Shown: one piece after another, positions 8,396 through 17,209 of the stretch
Layout of the letters: every line of letters begins with the position of its first letter
Position numbering within the stretch: position 1 is the first letter of the stretch
DNA from: Bordetella parapertussis
Lineage (GTDB): Bacteria; Pseudomonadota; Gammaproteobacteria; Burkholderiales; SG8-39
Reading direction: 5' to 3'
Assembly: GCA_945862265.1 (NCBI GenBank)
Contig: CAMAXP010000023.1
Coordinates: 1-64,000 of the forward strand
DNA length: 64,000 bases
Notes under the pieces: model-generated
The model's input: only the letters and a program-made list of their open reading frames with translations
Told to the model about the DNA's origin: nothing
Databases searched by the model: none
Translations under genes and position numbers: made by a program

Positions 8396-9668
8396 GGGCA
8401 CTGATCCTAGCATCCTCGCCGCGGAACTCACTGCATCGCGCGCACGTTCCAGGCACATAACCGCGGACCTTGACGGTGAGCGCCTGCTCGGCCCGAAACT
8501 GCGCATCGTGAACCCACCGCTTTGGGAAATCGGGCACATGGCGTGGTTCCAGGAGTTCTGGTGCCTGCGCCAGCGCGACACCGGCGTGCCGGGCGAGTCG
8601 ATCCTGCGCGGCGCCGATGCGCTCTACGACTCTGCAAAGGTGGCGCACGACACGCGCTGGACACTGCCGCTGCCTTCGCTCGTCGCAACCCGGAGTTACC
8701 TCTCCGAAGTGCTCGCGCTGGTACTGCGCCGGCTCGAGCGCGAACCGGAAAACGCCGACCTGCACTACTTCATCCAGCTGGCCGCTTTCCATGAGGACAT
8801 GCACGCTGAGGCTTTCCACTACACGCGCCAGACGCTCGGCTATCCCGACCCCATGCCGGCGCGCGAGTGGACCCCCGATGCCGCCCTCGGTTCGGGAGAC
8901 GCGGGGTTGCCCGGCGGACTTTTCCTGCTCGGCGCCACGCAGGCCGACGGGTTCGTCTTCGACAACGAGAAATGGGCCCACGAAGCCCGGATCGCGCCGT
9001 TCAAGATGGCGCGGGTTGCAGTAACGAACGCGGAGTACGCCGCTTTCGTCGATGCTAAGGGTTACCTGCGGCGCGAATTCTGGGACGCCGAAGGCTGGGC
9101 ATGGCGCGAATCCTCCAGCCTCGATGCGCCACGCTACTGGGTGCGATCAGGCAGCGGATGGAACGCACGGCGATTCGACCGCACTGTGCCGCTGGAGGGG
9201 ACCCACCCGGTACTGCACGTGAACTGGCACGAGGCGCAGGCCTATTGCCGCTTTGCAGGCCGCCGCCTGCCCACCGAAGCCGAATGGGAATACGCGGCCT
9301 CACTTGGCGAGACCGACGCCAAGCGCCGCTACCCGTGGGGTGACGCGCCTCCCGCGCCGCACCTGGCAAACCTGGAAGGCTCGGGTACGGTGCCGGTGGC
9401 CGCCTGCGCCGACGGCAGGTCGGCCTCCGGCTGCCTGCAACTGCTCGGCAATGCCTGGGAATGGACCGAGAGCCCGTTCGAGCCCTACCCGGGATTCACT
9501 GTCGACCCGTACAAGGAGTACTCGCAGCCGTGGTTCGGCACGCACAAGGTGCTGCGCGGTGGGAGTTTCGCGTCCTCACGCCGGCTCCTGCGCAATACGT
9601 GGCGGAATTTCTACACGCCAGATCGCGGCGACATCTTTGCCGGATTTCGCACCTGCGCCAAAGACTGA
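8394..9668 (+). CDS. senA: Selenoneine synthase SenA (EgtB-like nonheme iron enzyme)
   Basis: The 424-residue protein has an N-terminal DinB_2 domain and a C-terminal formylglycine-generating-enzyme/sulfatase-modifying domain. The predicted iron ligands are H48 (GHMAWF) and H133/H137 in the HEDMHAE motif. C-terminal landmarks are NAWEWTESPF and VLRGGSFASSRR. This architecture is shared by ergothioneine synthase EgtB and by SenA, which couples hercynine to a selenosugar. Linkage to senB favours SenA. The reaction needs hercynine, but no egtD methyltransferase is nearby. ATG 8394 is the only plausible start and overlaps the senB start codon on the other strand. EgtB activity on sulfur substrates remains an alternative. 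Confidence 0.87.
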   Translation: MGTDPSILAAELTASRARSRHITADLDGERLLGPKLRIVNPPLWEIGHMAWFQEFWCLRQRDTGVPGESILRGADALYDSAKVAHDTRWTLPLPSLVATRSYLSEVLALVLRRLEREPENADLHYFIQLAAFHEDMHAEAFHYTRQTLGYPDPMPAREWTPDAALGSGDAGLPGGLFLLGATQADGFVFDNEKWAHEARIAPFKMARVAVTNAEYAAFVDAKGYLRREFWDAEGWAWRESSSLDAPRYWVRSGSGWNARRFDRTVPLEGTHPVLHVNWHEAQAYCRFAGRRLPTEAEWEYAASLGETDAKRRYPWGDAPPAPHLANLEGSGTVPVAACADGRSASGCLQLLGNAWEWTESPFEPYPGFTVDPYKEYSQPWFGTHKVLRGGSFASSRRLLRNTWRNFYTPDRGDIFAGFRTCAKD

Positions 9669-9689
9669 CCCCGCCGCGACGAGGACAGG

Positions 9690-10769
9690 TCAGCGCACGG
9701 CCGGCGCGGCGAACCGTACCGGGATACGCTTTGCGCCAAAGGGCTTGCCGAATTTCCGGTAGCGGCCGGCCAGCTGCGTGCCGCAGTGCACGCAGTTCCC
9801 CTCGTCCGACAGGCGGTAGGCGGGGAGTTCGTACCAGTCGCGCTCGATGACCACGTTCTCGCATCCCGGGCAGTAGGTGCTTCCGCCGTCCGTGTCGTGG
9901 ACGTTCCCGGTATAGACGTAGTTGAGCCCGGCGAGCCGCCCGATCTCGCGCGCACGCGTGAGCGTTGCGGGCGGCGTGGCGGGAACGTCCTTCATCCGGT
10001 AGTCCGGATGGAACGCCGTGAAATGCAGCGGCACGTCACGTCCCAGGCGGTCCCTGACCCAGCGGCACAACGCCTCGAGTTCCTCATCGGAATCGTTCTT
10101 GCCCGGGATCAGCAAGGTGGTGATCTCGGTCCAGACGTCGGTTTCGCGCACGAGGTACTCGAGCGTCTCGAGGACAGGTGCCAGGTGCGAGCCGGTTTCC
10201 CTGAAGTAGAACTCTTCCGTAAACGCCTTGAGGTCGACGTTGGTGGCATCGATCTTCGAGCAGAACTCGCGGCGCGGTTCGGGGTGGATGTAGCCCGCGG
10301 TGACCGCCACCGTCTTCAGGCCGCGCGCATGGCAGGCGTCGGCAACATCCATGGCGTACTCGGCAAAGATCACCGGGTCGTTGTAGGTGAACGCAACGCT
10401 CGCGCAGCCAAGCTCGACCGCAGCCTTCGCGATCGTGTCCGGGCCCGCCTCGGCCATCAGCGTGTCCATCTCGCGCGACTTGGAGATGTCCCAGTTCTGG
10501 CAGAACTTGCACGCGAGGTTGCAGCCGGCGGTGCCGAAGGAAAGCACGCTGGTGCCGGGGTAGAACTGGTTCAGCGGCTTCTTCTCGATCGGGTCGACGC
10601 AGAACCCCGAGGAGCGGTTGTAGGTGGTGAGCACCATCGCATCGCCCTCGCGCTGGCGCACGAAGCAGGCGCCGCGCTGCCCGTCGTGCAGCTTGCAGTC
10701 GCGCGGGCACAGGTCGCACTGGATACGCCCGTCGCCGGTCGCATGCCACCAGCGCGCGGGATGGTTCAT
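9690..10769 (-). CDS. amrS: AmmeMemoRadiSam system radical SAM enzyme AmrS
   Basis: The 359-residue radical S-adenosylmethionine protein has the cluster motif CNLACKFC at residues 83-90 (C83, C87, C90). A cysteine-rich N-terminal segment lies ahead of it (C18, C21, C25, C35), and the C-terminal zinc-ribbon-like region carries CPGC and CVHCG. Order and length match AmrS, formerly annotated as a pyruvate formate-lyase activating enzyme homologue. It starts one base after the stop of the amrB-amrA fusion gene, so they form an operon. The reaction is not known. The gene is tail-to-tail with senA, 21 bases apart. Confidence 0.93.
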   Translation of the reverse strand: MNHPARWWHATGDGRIQCDLCPRDCKLHDGQRGACFVRQREGDAMVLTTYNRSSGFCVDPIEKKPLNQFYPGTSVLSFGTAGCNLACKFCQNWDISKSREMDTLMAEAGPDTIAKAAVELGCASVAFTYNDPVIFAEYAMDVADACHARGLKTVAVTAGYIHPEPRREFCSKIDATNVDLKAFTEEFYFRETGSHLAPVLETLEYLVRETDVWTEITTLLIPGKNDSDEELEALCRWVRDRLGRDVPLHFTAFHPDYRMKDVPATPPATLTRAREIGRLAGLNYVYTGNVHDTDGGSTYCPGCENVVIERDWYELPAYRLSDEGNCVHCGTQLAGRYRKFGKPFGAKRIPVRFAAPAVR

Positions 10770-10770
10770 C

Positions 10771-12138
10771 TCACTGCTCGGTGAAGTCGGACTGCTTCCA
10801 CTTGATCACGCGGTAGCGCAGCACCCGGCAGCGGCCGGTGCGAAAGTCCGCCGGCAGGCCGGCCTTCAACTTCAGCTGGGTGAGGAACTGGCGCTTGTCG
10901 GGGAGCGACTCCCAGACCTGCGGCAGGAACGTGCCGCGGTGGCCGGGCGCCTCGAGGATCAGCCCGTCCTCGCCCGCCACGATTTTTTCGAGCAGGTCGT
11001 CCTCGTCGGCGAACTGGATCGGCTTGGGGGCCGACAGCATCGAAACCTCGGTCTGCGTGTTGGCCCACTCGGCCGCCGTCATCGGCTTGAAGCGCGGATC
11101 GCTGAACGCCGCGGATTGCGCGTTCGACAGCACATCGGCGCCGAGCGACAGCCGCGGCACAAGGCTGCCGATACAGCCGCGCAGGCGCCCGCCCTGGGTC
11201 AGCGTAACGAACGTGGCGCCCGGCCGCGCCAGCCAGGCGGCGGGCGGCACCTTCGGCGGATCGCGCAGGACGAGGCGCCCGCCGATCGCCGCCCGCGCGA
11301 GGCCGACCAGCGTGCGCCCGGCCTCCTCGCTGGACACGGTGCTGCCTTCGTCGAGCGCGAACGAGGAATAGCCCACGACCCGGTCCTTGCCTCCCGCGGT
11401 GTCGCCGGAGTTGCAGGCGGCGAGCTGGCGAATCGTGAGGCCCTTGGCGCGCGCCAGTGCGAGCATGCCGTTCAGCGGCGTGGCGCCGCAGGCCTGCTCG
11501 TGGTTCAGGCCGGTCTCCATGCGGCTGATCTGCCCGATCGTGCCGGCATCGATGGTCCGCGCTTCATCGTAGGGGTGGTAATGGGACAGGTCGGTGCTGA
11601 TCACGATCAGCGTCTCCGGCCCGCCCCAGACCGCCTCGAGCACCTCGGCGACCTGCTCCGGCGAGGTCGCGCCAACCGCCAGCGGCAGCAGGGAGAACTT
11701 TCCGAGCACCCGCTGCAGGAACGGCAGCTGTACCTCGAGGGAGTGTTCCATCGCGTGGGCCGGGGCGCTGGTCACCACCTGCGGCAGGCCGGCCACTGCG
11801 CGGACGAGTTCCGCGTCCACGGGGATCGTCCCCAGGGGCGTGGCGAACGCCTGGGCGCCTGGCAACGCGAGGCCACGCACCGCAACGCGATGCACCGGGC
11901 CCAGCAACACGACGCGCGTCACGATGCCCTTGGCGGTGGCGAGCTCGTTGTACGCATAGGCCGCCGTCTGCCCGGAATACACGTAACCGGCATGCGGGAC
12001 GACCAGCACCTTGGGATGGCCGAAGCGCACGTCGAAATTATCGACGCCATCCAGGAACTCGTTGACCTCGCCCGTCAGGATGGCGGGGTCGGCCGGATAG
12101 AAGGAACCGGCAACGGCGGCGGGACGAGCTGTGCTCAT
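10771..12138 (-). CDS. AmmeMemoRadiSam fusion: MEMO1 (AmrB) plus AMMECR1 (AmrA)
   Basis: The 455-residue protein is a fusion. Residues 1 to about 265 are a MEMO1-like domain with PHAGYVYSG (H49), GPVHR (H83), STDLSHYH (about 181-188) and QACGATP (C217), matching the metal-ligand positions of MEMO1. Residues about 272-455 are an AMMECR1 domain with the hallmark LRGCIG. In many genomes these are separate genes beside a radical SAM gene. The start chosen is ATG 12138 (MSTARPAAVAGSFYP), where similarity begins; ATG 12147 or 12195 would add a short tail. amrS follows by one base. The process served by the system is unknown; MEMO1-type sites can bind iron or copper. Confidence 0.92.
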   Translation of the reverse strand: MSTARPAAVAGSFYPADPAILTGEVNEFLDGVDNFDVRFGHPKVLVVPHAGYVYSGQTAAYAYNELATAKGIVTRVVLLGPVHRVAVRGLALPGAQAFATPLGTIPVDAELVRAVAGLPQVVTSAPAHAMEHSLEVQLPFLQRVLGKFSLLPLAVGATSPEQVAEVLEAVWGGPETLIVISTDLSHYHPYDEARTIDAGTIGQISRMETGLNHEQACGATPLNGMLALARAKGLTIRQLAACNSGDTAGGKDRVVGYSSFALDEGSTVSSEEAGRTLVGLARAAIGGRLVLRDPPKVPPAAWLARPGATFVTLTQGGRLRGCIGSLVPRLSLGADVLSNAQSAAFSDPRFKPMTAAEWANTQTEVSMLSAPKPIQFADEDDLLEKIVAGEDGLILEAPGHRGTFLPQVWESLPDKRQFLTQLKLKAGLPADFRTGRCRVLRYRVIKWKQSDFTEQ

Positions 12139-12202
12139 GACGGCCATATCGGTAAGCAGGACGCCTTTTCTAGCCCGATGCGGCGGGCTCGTCAAGGAAC
12201 GG

Positions 12203-12877
12203 CTACGAGTGCGTGATCGCGTCCTGCCGGTCGGGCCGGTCGAGGTGCGGGATGCAGTTGAAGCTCACCACGCGCATCGAGCGCGGACTGACGAAGATCT
12301 CGCAGAAGGCGGAGTTGCGGTACTGCAGGTTCAATTCGATGGCTGCCTGGGCCGGTGCGCCGAGGATAGACGCGACCCCGCGGCTGATGGACCCGCCCGA
12401 ACTTGCCGCCAGCACGTTGGCGTCGTGCGGCAGGCCCTCGCAGGTGGCGCGCATCGCAGCCCCTACCCGCTCGCCGAAGTCCTGCCAGGTCTCCGGCAGC
12501 GGCCCGACGAGCTTCTCTTCCGACCAGTCGAGGAGCGCCGCCTTGATCGTCCGGTAGAACTCGCGCACGTCGCCCTTGGCCCGCGCGGCCGCCCAGCCCT
12601 CCCCGTGATAAGCGCGGTACAGCGCATCGCCGGAATACTCGTTCCAGCCCGGGTGCTCGGTCACGGGCTGCGCCGAGCCCATCGCGTCAAGGAGGCTCCG
12701 CGCGGTCTGCCGCTGCCGGTCGAGGGTGCCGCACACCGCGCGAGCGAACACAATGCCGCGCGCGGCGAAGTGCTCGCCCAGCCAGGCCGACTGGCGGTGG
12801 CCGAGCTCGGAGAGCCGGTCGTAATTCTCGGAGGCGAAGGACGCCTGGCCGTGGCGGACGAGGTAGAGGGTGGTCAT
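12203..12877 (-). CDS. Histidine phosphatase family protein
   Basis: The 224-residue protein starts MTTLYLVRHGQASF; the RHG motif holds the phospho-accepting histidine. Supporting elements are LSELGHRQSAWLGEHF and, near the C-terminus, AASSGGSISRGVAS, where a histidine is more usual after the small residues. The family includes phosphoglycerate mutases, phosphosugar phosphatases and SixA-like phosphatases, so the substrate is open. The gene lies upstream of the amrB-amrA fusion on the same strand with a 64-base gap, so co-transcription is possible but not certain. Confidence 0.85.
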   Translation of the reverse strand: MTTLYLVRHGQASFASENYDRLSELGHRQSAWLGEHFAARGIVFARAVCGTLDRQRQTARSLLDAMGSAQPVTEHPGWNEYSGDALYRAYHGEGWAAARAKGDVREFYRTIKAALLDWSEEKLVGPLPETWQDFGERVGAAMRATCEGLPHDANVLAASSGGSISRGVASILGAPAQAAIELNLQYRNSAFCEIFVSPRSMRVVSFNCIPHLDRPDRQDAITHS

Positions 12878-12958
12878 TCCAGTATTCCTTGTTTTTCCGT
12901 TTATGAAAACATAACTACCGCAAAACCAGCCACTGGAGCCGATATTTAAAATGAATGT

Positions 12959-14197
12959 TTAACTTTTTTGCATCTTCTGGAGCTTCAACGTCGCCAGCGG
13001 CCCGAGCAGCGCGCCCACCCCGAGCGTAGTCCAGGCCACTCCCCAGGCCACCGGGTCGGTCGAGCCCTGCCCGCCCCCGGCCCAGTCGAGCGCCGCGCCG
13101 AACACCACCGGGCTGACCACGCCGGCACCGAACCCGATCACCGAGCGCACCGCGTAGGCCACCCCGAGCATGTGGGGCGGGACGATTTCCGCGAGCACGG
13201 TCGAATGCGTCGCCGAATCGGCGATCGCGGCCAGGTTGTAGGCGCACGCGGCGATCACAAGCAGGGCCACCGGGAGCGCCATCATCCATCCGATGGAAAA
13301 GGACAGCACGAGGCTCGTGCAGCTCCAGAACAGGATGGCGCGCGTGCGGCCCCAGCGGTCGGCCATCGCACCGCCCAGCAGGCTCCCACCGATGTTCGCC
13401 ACGTAGGTCAGCGCCGACAGCGACAGCGCGATGGCCGCCGACGCCGCCGCCCCCGTGCCGTGCAGGACCAGCGCAGCCGTCAGGAACGCAGGCAGCCACG
13501 CCCAGAGTCCGAGCAACTCCCAGTTGTGCGCGGTGTAAGCCCAGACCGAGAGCATGCCCTTGCGATTGGCGAGCACTGCCGGAACGGAAGCGAACACAGA
13601 CTGGCCGGGCGGGCGCGGATGCACGGTATTCGGCGTGCCCCGCAGGGCGGCCATGCCGACCAGCCACGACACGAAGGGCGCCACCGAGATCACGAGCAGC
13701 GCGCCGCGCCAGCCGGTGAAATTGAGCGCTAGCGCAGCGAGCCCGAGGCATACCGCGTACCCCGCGCTCGAAGCGGCGATCATCAGCCCCATCGCGCGGG
13801 CGCGGCGCTCGCGCGTCACGTTGTCGCTCACCAGGGCGAGCACCGGCGTGTAGCTGCCGCCCTGGCAAAGGCCCGTCAGCGCGTGCAGCCAGCACGCCGA
13901 CCAGAACCCGTCGGCAAACAGCACGAACAGGAGTGGGCTGCTCCACGCCGCGATGCCAGTGACGAGGTAGGCGCGCTTCGCGCCGAAGTGGTCTGCAATG
14001 AACCCGACGATGAAGAGCGAGGCGAGATAGCCGAGGTGGAAGGACGACTGGATCATCCCTGCCTCCTTGCCGGACAGCCCCCACGCCGACTGCGTCAGCG
14101 GCAGCACCGCCGAATAGGCGACGAACCACGTGGCCGACAGCACCCGCACCACGCAGATCGCGGCGAGCCAGCGGCCGGATCCGGGCGCGAGGCCCAA
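12959..14197 (-). CDS. MFS transporter
   Basis: The 412-residue polytopic protein has about twelve helices. The loop between helices 2 and 3 reads GFIADHFGAKRAYLV, and the repeat in the second half reads GGAMADRWGRTRAIL; both are MFS loop signatures. The start is TTG 14197, immediately after the TAG stop of the pncC gene, which suggests translational coupling. It resembles sugar-phosphate and organic-anion permeases in general layout, but no substrate can be assigned. Confidence 0.87.
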   Translation of the reverse strand: MGLAPGSGRWLAAICVVRVLSATWFVAYSAVLPLTQSAWGLSGKEAGMIQSSFHLGYLASLFIVGFIADHFGAKRAYLVTGIAAWSSPLLFVLFADGFWSACWLHALTGLCQGGSYTPVLALVSDNVTRERRARAMGLMIAASSAGYAVCLGLAALALNFTGWRGALLVISVAPFVSWLVGMAALRGTPNTVHPRPPGQSVFASVPAVLANRKGMLSVWAYTAHNWELLGLWAWLPAFLTAALVLHGTGAAASAAIALSLSALTYVANIGGSLLGGAMADRWGRTRAILFWSCTSLVLSFSIGWMMALPVALLVIAACAYNLAAIADSATHSTVLAEIVPPHMLGVAYAVRSVIGFGAGVVSPVVFGAALDWAGGGQGSTDPVAWGVAWTTLGVGALLGPLATLKLQKMQKS

Positions 14198-14707
14198 CTA
14201 GGGACGCGCCCCGCCGTCGTCGAGCAGTTCGACGATCCCCTGCAGCGCGCGAACCACCGACTGCTGCCGCACGCTCTCGCGGTCGCCGGAAAAATGCCGC
14301 GTCTCCGACCGGGGCATGGCCTCGCCGCAGCGCGCCCAGGCAAAGCACACCATGCCCACCGGCTTCAGGCGGGTGCCGCCCGTGGGCCCCGCCACGCCGG
14401 TGACCGAGACAGAGATCGTCCCCGGGCTGGCTGCGAGCGCGCCCAGCGCCATTTCGCGCGCGATCTCCTCGCTGACCGCGCCATGGGCCTCGAGCGTTGC
14501 CGCGGAGACCCGCAGCATCTGCTGCTTGGCTTCGTTGGAGTAGGTGACGAAGGCCCGGTCGAACCATTCAGAGCTGCCGGAAATCGCCGTGACTGCGGCG
14601 GACACGCCTCCGCCGGTGCAGGACTCGGCAGTGACGAGCATCTCGCCCTTGTCCTTCAGCAGGCGCCCGACGGCGGACGAGAGTTCGTTCAGCGTTTCAG
14701 TCGCCAT
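14198..14707 (-). CDS. pncC: CinA-family nicotinamide-nucleotide amidohydrolase PncC
   Basis: The 169-residue protein corresponds to the stand-alone C-terminal domain of CinA, which deamidates nicotinamide mononucleotide to nicotinate mononucleotide for NAD recycling. The signatures are TAESCTGGGVSAAVTAI near residues 25-41, FVTYSNEAKQ, and SVTGVAGPTGGT. The length matches stand-alone PncC. It lies between pgpA and an MFS gene, with 9 bases to pgpA, in a minus-strand run that continues from thiL. Confidence 0.93.
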   Translation of the reverse strand: MATETLNELSSAVGRLLKDKGEMLVTAESCTGGGVSAAVTAISGSSEWFDRAFVTYSNEAKQQMLRVSAATLEAHGAVSEEIAREMALGALAASPGTISVSVTGVAGPTGGTRLKPVGMVCFAWARCGEAMPRSETRHFSGDRESVRQQSVVRALQGIVELLDDGGARP

Positions 14708-14716
14708 GCCGGGTCC

Positions 14717-15205
14717 TCAGAACCAGATGCGCTTCACGACCGCAAGCGCGAGCAATGTGTAACCAGCGGCGAGGATGTCGTCGAACATCACCCCGAAGCC
14801 GCCCTTCATGCGTTTTTCCAGCTCGCGGATCGGCGAGGGCTTCACCACGTCGAAGATCCTGAAGAGGAAGAACGCCGCCACCTGCCAATACAGGTCCTTC
14901 GGCGCCACCTCGAGGATCAGCAGGAACGCCACGATCTCGTCCCAGCACATGCCGCCATGGTCCGAGATGCCGAGGTTGCGGCCGGCCACGCCGCACGCCC
15001 AGACGCCGATGGCGAAGAGCACGCCGATCAAGGCCAGCATCTCCCAGGCCGAGTAATAGGGAGCGATCAGCCAGTAGATCGGAAAGCCGACGAGCGTGCC
15101 CGCCGTGCCGGGGGCGAAGCGCGACAGCCCCGCGCCGAACCCGAACGCGATGAAATGCGCCGGATGGCTGAAGACGAACTTGAATCCGGGCCGCAGGATC
15201 ATCAT
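14717..15205 (-). CDS. pgpA: Phosphatidylglycerophosphatase A
   Basis: The 162-residue integral membrane phosphatase removes the phosphate from phosphatidylglycerophosphate in phospholipid synthesis. PgpA features include GLSRFAPGTAGTLVG near residue 25, the acidic motif CWDEIVAFLLILEVAPKD and, near the C-terminus, GGFGVMFDDILAAGYT. It follows thiL, the same order as in many proteobacteria (nusB-thiL-pgpA), with a 20-base gap. An ATG start at 15205 is preferred over an upstream extension with no similarity. Confidence 0.94.
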   Translation of the reverse strand: MMILRPGFKFVFSHPAHFIAFGFGAGLSRFAPGTAGTLVGFPIYWLIAPYYSAWEMLALIGVLFAIGVWACGVAGRNLGISDHGGMCWDEIVAFLLILEVAPKDLYWQVAAFFLFRIFDVVKPSPIRELEKRMKGGFGVMFDDILAAGYTLLALAVVKRIWF

Positions 15206-15225
15206 GGATCGGAACAGGGTAACCC

Positions 15226-16209
15226 TTACGGTTCCCCCGTGCCCCCCTCCGCGAAGTGATCAAACCCGGTGGCGGTGGCCATCACGGCCCCGCTCGGGTC
15301 GAGCAGTGTGAGTTTGGGGTCGCCTTTCTGGATGAATCCCACGCGGGTCAGCGGCAGGCCGAGCTCGACGACCAGCGCCTCGATCTCCGCGCGGTGCGCC
15401 TGCGGCGCGGTAAACACCAGCTCGTAGTCATCCCCACCGGAAAGCACGCAGTTGCGCTCGATTTCAGGGTCGCCGAGGCTCCCGAACGCCGCAGGCCGCG
15501 GGAGTTGCCCATAGTGCACCAGCGCTCCCACCGCCGAGCGCACCAGCACATGCGCGAGATCCCCTGCAAATCCATCGGATACATCAATGGCCGAGGTCGC
15601 GAGACCGCGCAGGCGTTCCCCCAGCACCACGCGGGGTTGCGGCGCATCAAGGCGCGCAAGCATCGCGACGGCATCGCCCTCTGCCAGCGGCACGCCGCCA
15701 AGGCGATGCGCCAGCCCAAGGGCCGCACCGCCGAGTTCGCCGGACACCCAGATCTCGTCGCCGTGCTGCGCCCCGGCGCGATACAGCGCGAGGCCGGCGG
15801 GCACTTCGCCCATGATGGTGACGCTGATGTTCAGCGGACCACGGGTGGTGTCACCGCCCACCAGGGCGACATCGAAGGCATCGGCAAGCGCGAGGAATCC
15901 CGCCGAGAACCGTTCCAGCCAGGCCTCGTCGGCCGACGGCAGGGACAGTGCCAGCGTGACCCAGCGCGGCTCTGCACCCATTGCCGCCATGTCCGACAGG
16001 TTCACCGCGAGGCACTTGTGGCCAAGCTTGAAGGGATCCGTGCCAGCCGAAAAGTGCCGGCCTTCGACCAGCATGTCGGTGGACACCGCGAGCTCCATGC
16101 CCGCAGCCGGGCGCATCAGCGCGCAATCGTCACCCACGCCCAACTCCACGCCATGCGTGACCCGCGCTCGGGAGAAATACCGCTTGATCAGCTCGAATTC
16201 GGACGGCAC
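15226..16209 (-). CDS. thiL: Thiamine-monophosphate kinase
   Basis: ThiL phosphorylates thiamine monophosphate to the active diphosphate. The start is taken as GTG 16209, giving VPSEFELIKRYFSRAR, the usual N-terminus, and 327 residues, near the 325 of E. coli. Motifs are GVGDDCALM, STDMLVEGRHF, KCLAVNLSDMAAMGAEP, SAIDVSDGFAGDL and LSGGDDYELVF, which build the magnesium and ATP sites. The frame stays open upstream to 16299, but that part overlaps nusB and has no similarity. Thirteen bases separate it from the nusB stop. Confidence 0.95.
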   Translation of the reverse strand: MPSEFELIKRYFSRARVTHGVELGVGDDCALMRPAAGMELAVSTDMLVEGRHFSAGTDPFKLGHKCLAVNLSDMAAMGAEPRWVTLALSLPSADEAWLERFSAGFLALADAFDVALVGGDTTRGPLNISVTIMGEVPAGLALYRAGAQHGDEIWVSGELGGAALGLAHRLGGVPLAEGDAVAMLARLDAPQPRVVLGERLRGLATSAIDVSDGFAGDLAHVLVRSAVGALVHYGQLPRPAAFGSLGDPEIERNCVLSGGDDYELVFTAPQAHRAEIEALVVELGLPLTRVGFIQKGDPKLTLLDPSGAVMATATGFDHFAEGGTGEP

Positions 16210-16222
16210 TGCGGGATCGACG

Positions 16223-16741
16223 TCAGCCCAGCGGTTCAGCGGCGCGCGGTGCGCCGCGGCGGCCGCTTTCGAACTCGACCGGCCTGAGGCTGGCGGCAAG
16301 CTTCTCGAGCACGCCGTTGACGAACTTGTGCCCGTCGGTGCCGCCGAAGCTCTTGCCCAGCTCGATCGCCTCGTTGACGATGACCTTGAACGGCGTCTGC
16401 GGCTGGGCGAGCAACTCGAACGTGCCGATGTAGAGGATCGCCCGCTCGACCGGGGAAAGCGAGGCGAAACTGCGATCGAGGAACGGCGAGATCAGGCCTT
16501 CGAGTTCCGCGGCGCGCTCCGCAACGCCACGCACGATGGTTTCGGCAAGCTCTGCGTTGGCACGCTCGAATCCCTCGTAGCCCTTGACCTGCTCGACGAT
16601 TTCCCGCGGCGTGGGCTTCGAGATCTGCCAGGCATAGAGCGCCTGCAGCGCGAACTCGCGCGAGCGGCGACGGGCGGTCTTCGCGGGCGCAGCCTTTTCA
16701 GGGGCCGCCTTGTCCTGGCCCGCCGCGTCGGGCGTGGTCAT
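16223..16741 (-). CDS. nusB: Transcription antitermination factor NusB
   Basis: The 172-residue protein binds boxA RNA with S10 (NusE) in antitermination complexes on rRNA operons. ATG 16741 overlaps the ribH stop by four bases (ATGA). An alanine-, proline- and lysine-rich tail of about 25 residues precedes the conserved [16 protein letters not shown]. The second signature is [15 protein letters not shown], followed by [24 protein letters not shown]. Order ribBA-ribH-nusB-thiL-pgpA is typical of proteobacteria. Confidence 0.96.
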   Translation of the reverse strand: MTTPDAAGQDKAAPEKAAPAKTARRRSREFALQALYAWQISKPTPREIVEQVKGYEGFERANAELAETIVRGVAERAAELEGLISPFLDRSFASLSPVERAILYIGTFELLAQPQTPFKVIVNEAIELGKSFGGTDGHKFVNGVLEKLAASLRPVEFESGRRGAPRAAEPLG

Positions 16742-17208
16742 TTCGGCTGGCCGGACATCGAGGCGCGCAGGCACGCCATCTCGACGGCGACGCTCGCCGC
16801 CTCCGCGCCCTTGCCGATGCGCGCTTCGGTCTGCGCCTCGTTCTCGGTGGTGAGGATGCCGTTGGCCACCGGGATGCCGGTCTCCAGCTGAACCTCCATC
16901 ACGCCGCGCGAGGCTTCGTTGGACACAATCTCGAAATGATAGGTCTCGCCGCGGATGACAACACCCAGCGCAACCAGCGCATCGAACCGCGCGCTCTGCG
17001 CGAGCCACTGCAGCGCCATGGGAATTTCAAGGGCGCCCGGCACATGCACAACCGTGATGTCGCCCTCGGCCACGCCCAGCCGGGCGAGTTCGGCTTTCGC
17101 CCCGGCCAGCAGGCGTTCGCAGAATTTCTCGTTGAAGCGGCTGACCGCAATCGCGACGCGGAGCCCCGCGCCGCCCAGGCCTGCCGCGGCGGTACCGGCG
17201 GTACCCAC
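16738..17208 (-). CDS. ribH: 6,7-dimethyl-8-ribityllumazine synthase
   Basis: RibH performs the penultimate step of riboflavin synthesis. GTG 17208 lies one base after the ribBA stop and gives 156 residues, the usual length. Signatures are AVSRFNEKF near residue 20, [11 protein letters not shown], and [21 protein letters not shown], whose histidine is the catalytic base. It is part of the ribBA-ribH-nusB operon; the ATGA overlap with nusB implies coupled translation. A longer frame runs back to 17532 inside ribBA, but it is antisense-like noise without similarity. Confidence 0.95.
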   Translation of the reverse strand: MGTAGTAAAGLGGAGLRVAIAVSRFNEKFCERLLAGAKAELARLGVAEGDITVVHVPGALEIPMALQWLAQSARFDALVALGVVIRGETYHFEIVSNEASRGVMEVQLETGIPVANGILTTENEAQTEARIGKGAEAASVAVEMACLRASMSGQPK

Positions 17209-17209
17209 C

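Noticed and set aside
8394..9668. Calling the iron enzyme EgtB (ergothioneine synthase)
   Set aside because: The domain layout alone cannot separate EgtB from SenA, but the adjacent SenB-type gene and absence of egtD, egtA or egtC nearby favour SenA.
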